Part shown: piece by piece, positions 34,667 through 43,779 of the stretch
How positions within the stretch are numbered: the first letter of the stretch is position 1
How the letters are laid out: each line of letters begins with the position of its first letter
Assembly (NCBI GenBank): GCA_021772095.1
Contig: JADYXR010000265.1
Location: 25,578 to 89,577, forward strand
Direction of reading: 5' to 3'
Source: Candidatus Obscuribacter sp.
GTDB lineage: Bacteria > Cyanobacteriota > Vampirovibrionia > Obscuribacterales > Obscuribacteraceae
DNA length: 64,000 nt
Notes under the pieces: model-generated
The model's input: only the letters and a program-made list of their open reading frames with translations
Databases searched by the model: none
Told to the model about the DNA's origin: nothing
Program-made: the position numbers and the translations under genes

Positions 34667-36908
34667 AACAAAACGATCTCTACAAGTTCGCCTGGCAATC
34701 ATGTTGGCGACAGCTCTGTCTATTAGCGCGCCGGCGTTAGCACAAGAAGGCGAAGACGAAGTTTTCCACTACTTGATTCCGCTTGCCGAAGCGGTCAATT
34801 TGAGCGAATCCGGGCAGCACAAGCAGGTCATCAGTAAGACCACAAAACTGCTTTCTGACCTGAGCGCTAAAAAAAATTCCACGCCTAAGATTCAACGCCC
34901 GCTGCCAATTCTTCGCGGTGACACCAGTAGTGGTGACACCTACCGCCAGGTTCAAGCGGAGGCGCTAGCATTAAAAGGTCTAAGCGGTTACACGCTGAAA
35001 CAGACGCCGCAAGCCGTTGCGGACTTAAAAAAAGCCTCTGCCGTTTGCCCAGATAACGCTCACGTTCTCAGTGACTTAGGTACAGTTTACATCAAGACTA
35101 AAAAAACAAAAGATGGGATTGCCGTTTTAACGCGAGCGATCAAACTCAATCCGAACATCCGAGAAGCTTATTTCATGCGAGCCGCGGGCTACCAGCAGAT
35201 TGGCAAACCCAAGGAAGCGCAAGCAGATTTGAAACGCGCACAGAGACTTCTGAACGATCAGCAAAAAAACATCGACAGCTTAACTGAAAGAATTGAAAAA
35301 CTAGTTCAGGAAAACAAAATCACTGAAGCGATCGCATTGGATCGGCAGTTAATTCAAGCCGCTCCTCGAGACGGGCTAGCCATCACAGGCTACGCTGATC
35401 ATTTAACTACCGATGGAAAGCATCATGACGCGCTGAAATACGTTTCGACGGCAATCGCTTTAGACCCATCGAATGGCTACCCATATCGAATACGCTCTGT
35501 CATTAACAGTCGTCTCCAAAAGCAAGACCTGGAACTTCGTGACGCAAACAAGGCTTTCAACATCGAGCCACGATCGATGGAAGCGTTAAACTCCAGAGCT
35601 ATAGCCAATCTCGACGCAGACCGACCAGTCCAAGCGATCCGCGATTTCGATCTTTTAGTAAATCGCAGACCAGACTTCGCTGACGCATATATAAATAGAT
35701 CGGCTGCATACCTACGCATTGGCGAAACCGAAAAGGCAGTTAAAGACGCAAAGCGTGCTGTCGCTCTAACGCCTGCAAGCCCTTATGGATACCAGATTTT
35801 AGGCGCCGCGTTGCGGAGAGCCGGCAAATTAAATGAAGCGCGCGAAGCACTCGAAGTTTCACTGCGATACAAAAAGGTTGCTAGTGCCGATAGCGTAGCC
35901 ATGGCGCAGTTCAATCTTGGCGCTGTTCGCCTTGCACTGAAAGATCCCAAAGCGAATGAAAGCTTGGATGCAGCAATTCAATTGGCACCCACGCTGCCGG
36001 AAATTCTTTTTCAAAGAGGCGCTTATAATGCCTATCTCGGCAAGATTGATGATGCCATAAAAATACTGACAAAAAAACAGACACGCAACGCGGACACGAG
36101 TAAAGTTTCCAAACTAGTACGCCGAAACCAACCAGCGCCGAAGCCCAAGCGCCTGACTGACCGCGCCGCGCCAAAGTTACCGGGATCGAGTCAGAAATCG
36201 ATTGGCGTATCAAGCGTGACGAAAACTATCAAACCGGGGGAAATGCGTCCACCAGTTCAGAAAACACATGTGCCAAAACCAGCTTCAGCAGCAGCATCTC
36301 GCGCCCCTAAAATAATTGCCACTCCACCACCAATCACACGGAAATTTCGGATCAGCGAGCCTGATCTGCAAGACTGTGTTCTCATCGCCAACCGGGTGAT
36401 TCAGCTCAACCCGTCAAAATTCGAAACGTACAACCTGCGCGGACTTGCTCACTTGTGTTTAGAGCAATACGATCAAGCATTGTCCGATTTCAAAAAACTT
36501 TCCACATTGGCAAAACCAGGGACGCCCAAGCAAAGAGCGATGGTCCTTTGTTACCTGACTCTGGAGCGTCTCGGCAAGGCCAACGATGCAAAACTACTTT
36601 TGAACATTCAACAAACCAGCCCGACTGGCACCGCATCTGGTGGCGGATCCGCCAGCGTTCCAACCCTAAGGTTTTTGCGCAACGAAATCGCGGAGCCAAT
36701 GTTGTTTGCAGGAACTCAAACACCAAAGGAACTGACGCGCATTCACAGCTACCTGGCTTTCCATTACAACAGTATCGCGGACACTACGAAGGCAGCGCCA
36801 CACGCCCGCTGGGTGCTGGATCGTGGCGATGTCTCCGCACCGGAACTCATTCTCACAACTGCTGACGAAACCGCTAGACGTGCCACTACTGCAACGCCAC
36901 ATAGATAA
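34647..36908 (+). CDS. Secreted TPR-repeat protein
   Basis: A 753-residue protein with a signal peptide (LAIMLATALSISAPALA before QEG). At least eight TPR units follow (for example VLSDLGTVYIKTKKTKDGIAVLTRAIKLNPN, EALNSRAIANLDADRPVQAIRDFDLLVNRRP and AYINRSAAYLRIGETEKAVKDAKRAVALTP). A Pro/Lys-rich linker of about 90 residues (about 485-575) leads to further TPRs (FETYNLRGLAHLCLEQYDQALSDFKKL). It probably acts as a periplasmic or surface scaffold. The ATG at 34647 lies inside the end of tetR, so the two may be translationally coupled. A 27-bp palindrome follows 27 nt after the stop. Confidence 0.8.
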   Translation: MTFSRSRTKRSLQVRLAIMLATALSISAPALAQEGEDEVFHYLIPLAEAVNLSESGQHKQVISKTTKLLSDLSAKKNSTPKIQRPLPILRGDTSSGDTYRQVQAEALALKGLSGYTLKQTPQAVADLKKASAVCPDNAHVLSDLGTVYIKTKKTKDGIAVLTRAIKLNPNIREAYFMRAAGYQQIGKPKEAQADLKRAQRLLNDQQKNIDSLTERIEKLVQENKITEAIALDRQLIQAAPRDGLAITGYADHLTTDGKHHDALKYVSTAIALDPSNGYPYRIRSVINSRLQKQDLELRDANKAFNIEPRSMEALNSRAIANLDADRPVQAIRDFDLLVNRRPDFADAYINRSAAYLRIGETEKAVKDAKRAVALTPASPYGYQILGAALRRAGKLNEAREALEVSLRYKKVASADSVAMAQFNLGAVRLALKDPKANESLDAAIQLAPTLPEILFQRGAYNAYLGKIDDAIKILTKKQTRNADTSKVSKLVRRNQPAPKPKRLTDRAAPKLPGSSQKSIGVSSVTKTIKPGEMRPPVQKTHVPKPASAAASRAPKIIATPPPITRKFRISEPDLQDCVLIANRVIQLNPSKFETYNLRGLAHLCLEQYDQALSDFKKLSTLAKPGTPKQRAMVLCYLTLERLGKANDAKLLLNIQQTSPTGTASGGGSASVPTLRFLRNEIAEPMLFAGTQTPKELTRIHSYLAFHYNSIADTTKAAPHARWVLDRGDVSAPELILTTADETARRATTATPHR

Positions 36909-37347
36909 TGTGATAAGTTTGGTCCCACATTTTAGTCACAAATTCAGCCTGTTTTTCTGACAAGTCAGCTTGCACCATTATTCCATGTGAACAGTTGGGG
37001 TGGGCTTACGAGAAGTCGATATACGCCAATCTGACAAAACGCCAGCTTCTGACGAACCTCTGCTTCGCCGACACAACATATAAGGATGTCGGTCACATAA
37101 CTGGATGCGATCACAAATAAATTTGCGATCTATAAAGCCCCACAGCTGCCGTAATATCGAAAGTTTTATCTCTTCGAAAGCTAAATTTGACACGACTACG
37201 TATTTTCCCTCCTGACAGCAACCGAAGGGTTTTGCATAATACAGTCACGCTCGCACTTTAAGCAAAACTACGCTGCTGACTTCCCCAATATCAATTGCAT
37301 CCGATTTCGCTCATCGGAGGCTTGATTCTTTCTTAGGAGAGACAATA
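36909..37347. other. Intergenic region
   Basis: About 440 nt with the last copy of the 27-bp palindrome (36935-36961) and no recognised gene. TGCGATC occurs twice (37106 and 37127 regions) around an AT-rich stretch. The promoter of the EF-hand-like gene must lie here but was not identified. Confidence 0.4.
36935..36961. repeat. 27-bp GTCAG palindrome (last copy)
   Basis: Core CAGCCTG with a perfect right arm; the left arm is GTCACAAATT. No copy was found to the right of this point. Confidence 0.78.
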
Positions 37348-38970
37348 ATGTCTGGATATGAAGATTTTGACGTGACCACAAAAGAATCTGCTGGTTCGAA
37401 AACACCCCAGGATCCAAAAGCACTAGCAAGATTGCAAGACGATGCGAGAGTCGAAGAAGCAGGCAAGCTGCTGGATTGGAGCAAAAACAACATTGGTCGG
37501 TTTGACGTCAGTGGTGACAATCGTGTCAACCGCGGCGAAATCGATATGGGAATTAGAACATCAGGAAGTGCCGAAGACATCAACATGTTGGCATTGATGG
37601 AAAACAAATTTCCTCAGCTGAAAGGCAGACGTGACGCCATCTCCGTAGGAGATCTCGAAAAGTTTTACGGCAATGAAGTAAAGTCCGCGGAGAAAAACGA
37701 AGAAGTTCGCAGACAACAAGAGCTGAATGAAATTCGTCAAGCAAACAGCCGTGACTTGATGTCACCAATGCTTGCGACACCTTATGGCAACCCGAACGGC
37801 TCACTTTTCCGCGTACTCGATACGATGCGCGATCGCAAACCAGATGATGAAATCAGCAAACGCGATTTGCAAAAATATATGGATGATTATTCGCGCCGCG
37901 TACGCACAGGCGACACAAATTCCGGACAGTTCAACCCACAAACACGAGACTACGTCGAGAACTTGCTCAACAACTGGGACAGATCCGACGTAAAAAGATT
38001 GCGTGGAACATGGAAAGATGTCGACGATCGTGAGCACACAAATAGCTCGATCACGGCCGATAGTTTACGCAAAGCCGGCGGTTTGTCTAACAACCAAACA
38101 GTATTCTCACCTTTCGTGAATCCGACTCTGGAAGCGCGTCGCGAAGCTCCAACAGTTCGCGCCGAGATGGCAAAAGAACTGACCCCACCCGTGCACATGA
38201 AACAGTTCGAAGCCGATCCGCGCCTGACCGATAAAACTGCTCGTGACGCTGAAGCGAAACGAATCGCTGACGCCAAGGGCTTAAGCGACTGGGGACGCAA
38301 TAACCTTCCGCGCTACGACATCACCGGTGACAAAGCAGTAAATCGGGGCGAAGTAGATTTAGGAATTCGCACCACCAAAGAACCAGAAAGTCTATCACGC
38401 CTTTCCCAGCTGGAAAGCGAATTCCCAGGGCTTGCACAGCGCGGCAAAGTCAATCAAAAACACCTGGATAGAAATGTTCAGAACGTGCAATCGGTATTCG
38501 AGTCCAACGAATCTGCACGTCAACAACGAATTGTTCAAGACCGCAATATCGCTCAGACACGCGACATCGTCGCACCTTTGTTCCAAACTGAAAACGGACA
38601 TCCAAACAATTCACTGTTCAAAGTTCTCGATGGTGTCAGAGGCGATGTCGACAACAAAGTCGGACAAAAGGACCTGAAAAAATTCGTCGAAGAATACGAC
38701 TGGCGCTCACGTCATGGTGATGTCGGCAACGGTCACTACACACCACAGAACAGAGCCTATGTTCAAAACTTGTTGGACAATTGGAATGGTGCCGAAGTGG
38801 TGCGCATGAGAGGCACTTGGACCGCACACGAGAACCACGGTCCTCGCAACAGCAGCGGCAGAACCCGCGAAATTCCAAACAAATACATCACCGGCGAGAG
38901 CTTGAGTAAAGCAGCCGCGACGCCAAGCATGGAAGACCTGTATTCCATCTACATGAAAAAAGGAACGTAG
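37348..38970 (+). CDS. Tandemly duplicated EF-hand-like protein
   Basis: A 540-residue soluble protein consisting of two homologous halves (about 25-250 and 295-530). Each half starts with a WxxNNxxRxDxxGD segment containing an EF-hand-type loop: DVSGDNRVNRGE in the first and DITGDKAVNRGE in the second (acidic positions 1, 5 and 12 kept). Each half then has (N/H)PNxSLFxVLD, a second acidic loop, and YVxNLLxNW(D/N)...RGTW. Calcium binding is plausible. There is no signal peptide. AGGAGAG lies 6 nt before the ATG. The function is unknown. The duplication is clear, and an isolated EF-hand protein is also encoded at 50157-50528. Confidence 0.7.
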   Translation: MSGYEDFDVTTKESAGSKTPQDPKALARLQDDARVEEAGKLLDWSKNNIGRFDVSGDNRVNRGEIDMGIRTSGSAEDINMLALMENKFPQLKGRRDAISVGDLEKFYGNEVKSAEKNEEVRRQQELNEIRQANSRDLMSPMLATPYGNPNGSLFRVLDTMRDRKPDDEISKRDLQKYMDDYSRRVRTGDTNSGQFNPQTRDYVENLLNNWDRSDVKRLRGTWKDVDDREHTNSSITADSLRKAGGLSNNQTVFSPFVNPTLEARREAPTVRAEMAKELTPPVHMKQFEADPRLTDKTARDAEAKRIADAKGLSDWGRNNLPRYDITGDKAVNRGEVDLGIRTTKEPESLSRLSQLESEFPGLAQRGKVNQKHLDRNVQNVQSVFESNESARQQRIVQDRNIAQTRDIVAPLFQTENGHPNNSLFKVLDGVRGDVDNKVGQKDLKKFVEEYDWRSRHGDVGNGHYTPQNRAYVQNLLDNWNGAEVVRMRGTWTAHENHGPRNSSGRTREIPNKYITGESLSKAAATPSMEDLYSIYMKKGT

Positions 38971-39167
38971 TTCCGAGAGTTATAGGGAAGCGTTTGGTTT
39001 GCGGAAGCTGAACGATTCCCAATTAACAGCGCTAGTGTGCGGAAACGAAACGCTGACGTGACAAAGACAAAACAAATGACAATGAAGCGCCTGGCCTGGG
39101 AAACCAAACGCTTGATCGAAACAGCGAATGATTTGGGGAAATCAAACGCTGACTGCAAAACAACAAA

Positions 39168-39203
39168 GAAATGCGCCTGGTTTGCGGAAGCCGGGCGCAT
39201 TTC
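39168..39203 (-). terminator. Hairpin between convergent genes
   Basis: GAAATGCGCC pairs with GGCGCATTTC. On the minus strand the hairpin is followed by TTTGTTGTTTTG, so it may terminate the receiver-like gene at 39237. The loop region holds TGGTTTGCGGAAGC, also present at 38995-39008. Confidence 0.5.
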
Positions 39204-39236
39204 GTTCACATGGACTGATGTGCAGATCTAGCCAGT

Positions 39237-39671
39237 CTACTCTGGAGTTTGCTCCGGACGAATTTCTTTTGTAGCCGCATGCTTAGTGATAATTGGAACA
39301 GTGCATTCCTTGAGCCAACCGGCTTCTATCGGATGATAGAAAACACTAACGGCACCGGCAGTGATGGCACTGTCTTCGTCAATTTGAGAAGTATTTTTAT
39401 CGATCAAGAAAATAAAAGGTATTTCCGACAGTTCTGGATCGTTTTTCAATTCAGTCAGAAAGGCGATGCCATCGCCATCGGTGAGGATGCCATCGCTAAT
39501 AATCAGATCCGGATAATTTTTTTGTGCCAGAAAAAGCGCCAGTGATGTTCCCGGTGCAGGAATTACCTGATAGCCGATTCCGGCATACGCCGCTTTCGCA
39601 AGCTCGACGTTGCTTTGATTCTTGCCGGCCACAAGAATATTGATTGCTTCTAAATTCGATCCGTCGGTCAT
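39237..39671 (-). CDS. Receiver-like protein with degenerate active site
   Basis: A 144-residue protein with the alternating pattern of a response-regulator receiver: NILVAGKNQSNVELAKAAY, then PDLIISDGILTDGDGIAFL, IPFIFLID and AGAVSVFYHPIE. The central Asp (in IISDG) is present, but the usual acidic pair after the first strand is replaced by AGKNQ, and the switch Lys is His (FYHP). Phosphorylation is doubtful, so it may act as a pseudo-receiver. AGGAGA precedes the ATG. It reads toward the EF-hand-like gene and away from the WD40 gene at 39811-42528, which is on the same strand upstream and may share its transcript. Confidence 0.75.
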   Translation of the reverse strand: MTDGSNLEAINILVAGKNQSNVELAKAAYAGIGYQVIPAPGTSLALFLAQKNYPDLIISDGILTDGDGIAFLTELKNDPELSEIPFIFLIDKNTSQIDEDSAITAGAVSVFYHPIEAGWLKECTVPIITKHAATKEIRPEQTPE

Positions 39672-39810
39672 TCAGTCTCCTGAACTCGCAATGCTACCGG
39701 CTTTCCGGTTCACTTCGTTCACATTGTTCGTAAAAACGTCGAGCAATTTTTATTTTCTGACGGCAAACGTTCCTACACAAGAACGAAATGCCGCGCCCCA
39801 ATCGCAGCTC

Positions 39811-42528
39811 CTAATGGGGCAGCGCCCAGACTCTGACGGTTTTATCATTGCTTCCCGTCAACACGAGTTGTTTATCCGGCGCAAAATCTTCACCGAAAAC
39901 TCCCCAGTTGAATCCATCGAAGGTGGACTGCAGAGCACCAGATGAAAGATCCCAGATCCTGACAGTTTTGTCCAGACCTCCGGTAACAGCCTGGTTACTC
40001 CCTTTCACAAACTTTACTCGAAGCACCCAATCAGAATGACCACGCATGGTTTGAAGAGGCTTGGCACTTTCCAGGTCCCACAGCCGCACTGTCAGATCGC
40101 GACCACCACTAAGAAGCTGCTTGCCATCCTCTGAAACATCGAGATTTAGCACATAGTTTTCATGACCCTGAAGCGTCGCGATCTGCTTTAAACTCTTCGC
40201 GTTCCAAACAATGACCGTTCGATCGTCGCTACAGGAAACAATTTTCTGACCGTCAGGAGTAAATAAAATGTCGCGCACTGGCGCAGTATGACCGTTCAAA
40301 TTGCCAATCTGCGAGCCGCTGTCAGCATTCCAAATAATGATCGAATTATCGTATCCGCCCGATGCCACTCGCTTCATATCCGGCGAGAGCGCAACACATG
40401 TGACAAGATTTTTGTGACCGTTGAAAACTTGTTCTTCGGTTCCGCTTGTCACATTGAACAGCCGAACGGTTTTATCGTCGCTGCCAGAAACGAGTTTCGA
40501 TCCATCCCTGGAGAATGCAATTCCGTTAATATCGCCTCGGTGTCCCTTAAATTCGGCGAGCGCTTTTCCTGCCTCGACGTCCCAATATCGAACGATTTGA
40601 TCGGATCCCGCGGACGCGGCGAACTTTGAATCTGGTGCAAAAGCGATCGTTTTGATCCAATCAATGTGTCCTTGCATCTGTCGAAGTTCGTTCGCTGTTC
40701 TCGTGGTGGAGGCAGCAGCCACCACCGGCAGTGCCGCAGCAATCTTTTGACTGGAAGCATCGCTATCATTATTTTCGAGCGCAGAAGATGAAGATGGTAT
40801 CGACGGCGAGGATGAAGAGGTGGATGGATTTGAGGACGTTGAGGCAGCTGCTACAGTTGACGCACTTGATGTAGCGGAGGTGGTCGCATCAGTCGGGTCG
40901 GATGGTGAGGGTGATGATGGCGAAGAAGAAGAAGAAGAAGAAGGCGACAATGCGCTTGGCGAAACGTTTCTTGGCGCAACCAAATCTGGAGATTTAGATA
41001 CTCCCGGCTTGTTTGCCAATGGAGGTAAACCCGCTTGCTGCCGCGCCAGAGAGCGAATCAATCGTTCCACATCAGTTCCACCTTCCATCTCTTGCAACTC
41101 CGGCGGTACCTCTCGTGGTGGGACGACGGCAGGCGACGACGTTGAGCCGGTAGCCAATTGTTCAGAGGGCGGATTTGAACCTTTACTATTGGGAGTGAAG
41201 CCGTCTGAAGCAGATGTGTTTAAAGAACCTGTTCCAGCGCCGGCTGAGCCGTGGGAAATCGACTCGCTCGAGGTTCTGCTGCCCGGGCCCTGCGACGCGG
41301 GTTTGCCAAAATCGCCGGCCGAAGTTCCCGGAGCCGATTGATCTGAATCGCCGGCAACTTTTTCTGAGCTTTGATCGTAAGCTCCATAGGAAGCGGGGGC
41401 GGCACCATCTGTAGTGGCACCCTCGCTTTGACTGACGGTTTCGGTATCTGACGCATCGGCAAAAGCATCTTTCGATTTTGATTTTTTGGTTTTCGAATTT
41501 TTCGCTTTCGAAACGCCAGATGCGTCATTCGACTCGTCCGGCACTTCATTCGCGGCGTGCGCTGAAGAAGCCGGGCTAGAGGCAGACGGGATAAAGGCAG
41601 CCGCATTAGAAGCCGAGGCATTAGAACCAGAGGCATTAGAACCAGAGGCATTAGAACCAGCCGCATTAGAACCAGCCGCATTAGAACCAGCCGCATTAGA
41701 ACCAGCAGCATTAGAACCAGCCGCGCTCGCGACAGTCGCACTAGAAGCAGCCGGGCTAGAACCAGCCGCGCTCTGGGCGACAGGCGTTTGTCCAAACGAA
41801 GAAGTGGAACCCTGACCTGGCGCCATACCCGTCACGGTTTGGCTCGACTGATTCGGATATCCAAAACCAGGCGCGTTACCGCTTTGGGGAGCGAAGGACT
41901 GTGATGCCACCGGAGCGATTGGTTCGCCCGTGCCAGCTGCGAATCTAATCGGTTTCTCACTCCCTACACCCGATCCATCGAACTCTGAGGATCCAGCGCG
42001 AGACGCTGGTGCATTCGGGCCTCGCGATGCGGCGGCACCGAATGGAGCCGCCGCACCAACGGCGGAGCCCTGCCCGAATCCAGCGGCGGAATCCGTCGGT
42101 CTGCCGGACTGTGGCTGCTGACCTGACAAAACCGAATTATTTCCACTGCCACCGCCGGCAGTGACAGCCGGAGCTTGCGCGGCGACCGGAACCGGCGGCA
42201 CGACCCCACCCAACGCTCCCAATTCTTTACGGAGGTTTGCCGCGAGGTCCGCCTTGTTAAGCGCGTCATATGTTCGAACCATCAATGCCAGACTTGTTTT
42301 CAGATGATCGTCAGATTTCATGTCTCTGGCAGCACTGATTGCGTGGACTAAGACATCCTCCGCCTCAGCAAATTTTTGCGATGTGACAAAACGCTCGCCG
42401 GCCTGATTGTATGTTTGCCAGGCCAGTTCGTTCGCTTTCACCGCGGAGCATTCCGAGGTTTGTACTGCCAGAATTAAAAAGGCGAGCATTGCAATTCTTC
42501 TGAATCGCGAAGACGTTCTATAATTCAC
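39811..42528 (-). CDS. Secreted WD40 beta-propeller protein with long low-complexity region
   Basis: A 905-residue protein. A signal peptide (about 1-32, IAMLAFLILAVQTSECSA) is followed by a TPR-like helical segment (about 33-110). A disordered Ser/Ala/Gly/Pro-rich region (about 115-615) includes pentapeptide repeats of type AAGSN. Seven WD40 blades follow (about 620-905) with endings such as DKTVRLFN, DNSIIIWN, DLTVRLWD and DKTVRIWD, enough for one complete propeller. It probably works as an envelope interaction platform. The start is GTG. Long frames on the opposite strand across the low-complexity region are compositional artefacts. Confidence 0.85.
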   Translation of the reverse strand: MNYRTSSRFRRIAMLAFLILAVQTSECSAVKANELAWQTYNQAGERFVTSQKFAEAEDVLVHAISAARDMKSDDHLKTSLALMVRTYDALNKADLAANLRKELGALGGVVPPVPVAAQAPAVTAGGGSGNNSVLSGQQPQSGRPTDSAAGFGQGSAVGAAAPFGAAASRGPNAPASRAGSSEFDGSGVGSEKPIRFAAGTGEPIAPVASQSFAPQSGNAPGFGYPNQSSQTVTGMAPGQGSTSSFGQTPVAQSAAGSSPAASSATVASAAGSNAAGSNAAGSNAAGSNAAGSNASGSNASGSNASASNAAAFIPSASSPASSAHAANEVPDESNDASGVSKAKNSKTKKSKSKDAFADASDTETVSQSEGATTDGAAPASYGAYDQSSEKVAGDSDQSAPGTSAGDFGKPASQGPGSRTSSESISHGSAGAGTGSLNTSASDGFTPNSKGSNPPSEQLATGSTSSPAVVPPREVPPELQEMEGGTDVERLIRSLARQQAGLPPLANKPGVSKSPDLVAPRNVSPSALSPSSSSSSSPSSPSPSDPTDATTSATSSASTVAAASTSSNPSTSSSSPSIPSSSSALENNDSDASSQKIAAALPVVAAASTTRTANELRQMQGHIDWIKTIAFAPDSKFAASAGSDQIVRYWDVEAGKALAEFKGHRGDINGIAFSRDGSKLVSGSDDKTVRLFNVTSGTEEQVFNGHKNLVTCVALSPDMKRVASGGYDNSIIIWNADSGSQIGNLNGHTAPVRDILFTPDGQKIVSCSDDRTVIVWNAKSLKQIATLQGHENYVLNLDVSEDGKQLLSGGRDLTVRLWDLESAKPLQTMRGHSDWVLRVKFVKGSNQAVTGGLDKTVRIWDLSSGALQSTFDGFNWGVFGEDFAPDKQLVLTGSNDKTVRVWALPH
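41603..41725 (-). repeat. 15-bp tandem repeat encoding AAGSN pentapeptides
   Basis: About eight units of type GCATTAGAACCAGCC on the + strand, encoding alternating A(A/S)GSN on the minus strand inside the WD40 protein. The units are nearly identical, which suggests recent slippage expansion. Confidence 0.8.
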
Positions 42529-42657
42529 GCTTTACGGGCCTCGGGAGGGTGGCGGGGGCGATTCTCCCACCGCAGGCTATTGCTACTTTGTTTATCAAGA
42601 GTATATCTTCCACGTTAAGAACAATCCCTCTCTCTTTGCAGCCGCGAGGTCGTCAGA

Positions 42658-43560
42658 ATGTCTATGGAAAAACGCATGTTGGGCAATACCGGCATGGAAG
42701 TCAGTGTCCTCGGTTTCGGCGGAGCTGAGATCGGCTTTGAAGGAGTTGCCCTGGAAGACGTTGAGCGCATGCTCTCTGCCGCGCTCGACCAGGGTCTCAA
42801 TGTCATCGATACAGCTGAATGCTACATGAACAGCGAAGAATTGATTGGCAAAACTGTTTCCCATCGACGAAACGATTTCTTTCTATTCACAAAATGCGGG
42901 CACGGCGCCGATTACACCAAAGGCGAATGGTCATATGACGAAGTAACTGCCAGCATCAACCGCAGCTTGAAGCGTCTGAGGGTCGAATGCGTCGACCTGG
43001 TTCAACTACACAGTTGCGACGAAGCAACCTTGCGAAAAGGTGAGGCGATTCGAGCATTGCAAGATGCAAAAGAGCAAGGCAAAACAAGATTCATCGGCTA
43101 CAGCGGCGATCATACCGACGCGATCTATGCCATCGAAACTGGTGCCTTCGACACACTGCAGACCTCGGTTAACATCGCAGACCAGGAGTCCATCGAAATC
43201 ACCATTCCAAAAGCAACTGCAAAAGGGATGGGTGTAATTGCCAAACGACCAATTGCAAATGCTGCCTGGCGCTACGATTCGCTACCTTCGAATTCCTATC
43301 ACGAAGACTACTGGAAGCGCCTGGAAGAATTGAAATACGACTTTTTAAAAGGCGATATGGAACATGCCGTTGAAGTGGCGCTGAAGTTCACTCTCGCGGT
43401 GCCAGGCGTCCACACAGCGATTGTGGGAACCACAAAACCAGGTCGTTGGAAAACCAATGCTAATTTGCTTGCATCCGGACCAATCAGTAAGAGCAAATTT
43501 GAATCGATCAGAAACCACTGGGACAAAGTTAGCAATCCAAACTGGGTTGGACAAGTTTAA
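42658..43560 (+). CDS. Aldo/keto reductase
   Basis: A 300-residue NAD(P)H-dependent oxidoreductase with the TIM-barrel signature of the family: MLGNTGMEVSVLGFGGAEIG at the start, the catalytic tetrad candidates Asp51, Tyr56 (in DTAECYM), Lys79 (LFTKCG) and His118 (LVQLHSCD), the IRALQDAKEQGKTRFIGYSGD segment, and GVHTAIVGTTKPG for cofactor binding. Its substrate cannot be told from sequence. It is transcribed divergently from the WD40 gene across a 129-nt region. The ATG at 42658 has a second ATG two codons later. The family assignment is secure. Confidence 0.93.
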   Translation: MSMEKRMLGNTGMEVSVLGFGGAEIGFEGVALEDVERMLSAALDQGLNVIDTAECYMNSEELIGKTVSHRRNDFFLFTKCGHGADYTKGEWSYDEVTASINRSLKRLRVECVDLVQLHSCDEATLRKGEAIRALQDAKEQGKTRFIGYSGDHTDAIYAIETGAFDTLQTSVNIADQESIEITIPKATAKGMGVIAKRPIANAAWRYDSLPSNSYHEDYWKRLEELKYDFLKGDMEHAVEVALKFTLAVPGVHTAIVGTTKPGRWKTNANLLASGPISKSKFESIRNHWDKVSNPNWVGQV

Positions 43561-43779
43561 GCGGAACAGAAATACCGAGCTGTTTTGTGCTAATTCAAAC
43601 CTTGTGAAACCTCAGCATGGGCTGAATTCCGGGACGGTATTGGTGCGAACGACGTTATTCTGGACTGGTCTTTAGACCTGCGCGGCAAACCTTTTGAGCT
43701 TCGAGGGCGATCTGAATGGTCGCACAACGGCAACATCTGACGCCCGCGCCGTATTTGTCGCAGCAGGTTTAAACGCAGT

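Noticed and set aside
2201..36961. CRISPR array
   Set aside because: The 27-bp repeats are widely dispersed at irregular distances between genes, and no cas gene is present.
2201..36961. The 27-bp palindromes as ordinary intrinsic terminators
   Set aside because: Their A/T arms give a weak stem, and T-tracts lie inside the stem rather than after it. Some copies are not downstream of any gene. A 3-prime-end role is still possible, but not as a standard terminator.
40820..41815. Long + strand open frames (40820-41341 and 41486-41815) rich in Glu, Pro and Ala
   Set aside because: They are antisense to the low-complexity Ser/Ala/Gly region of the WD40 protein, whose biased composition removes stop codons on the other strand. 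They have no ribosome binding sites or domains.
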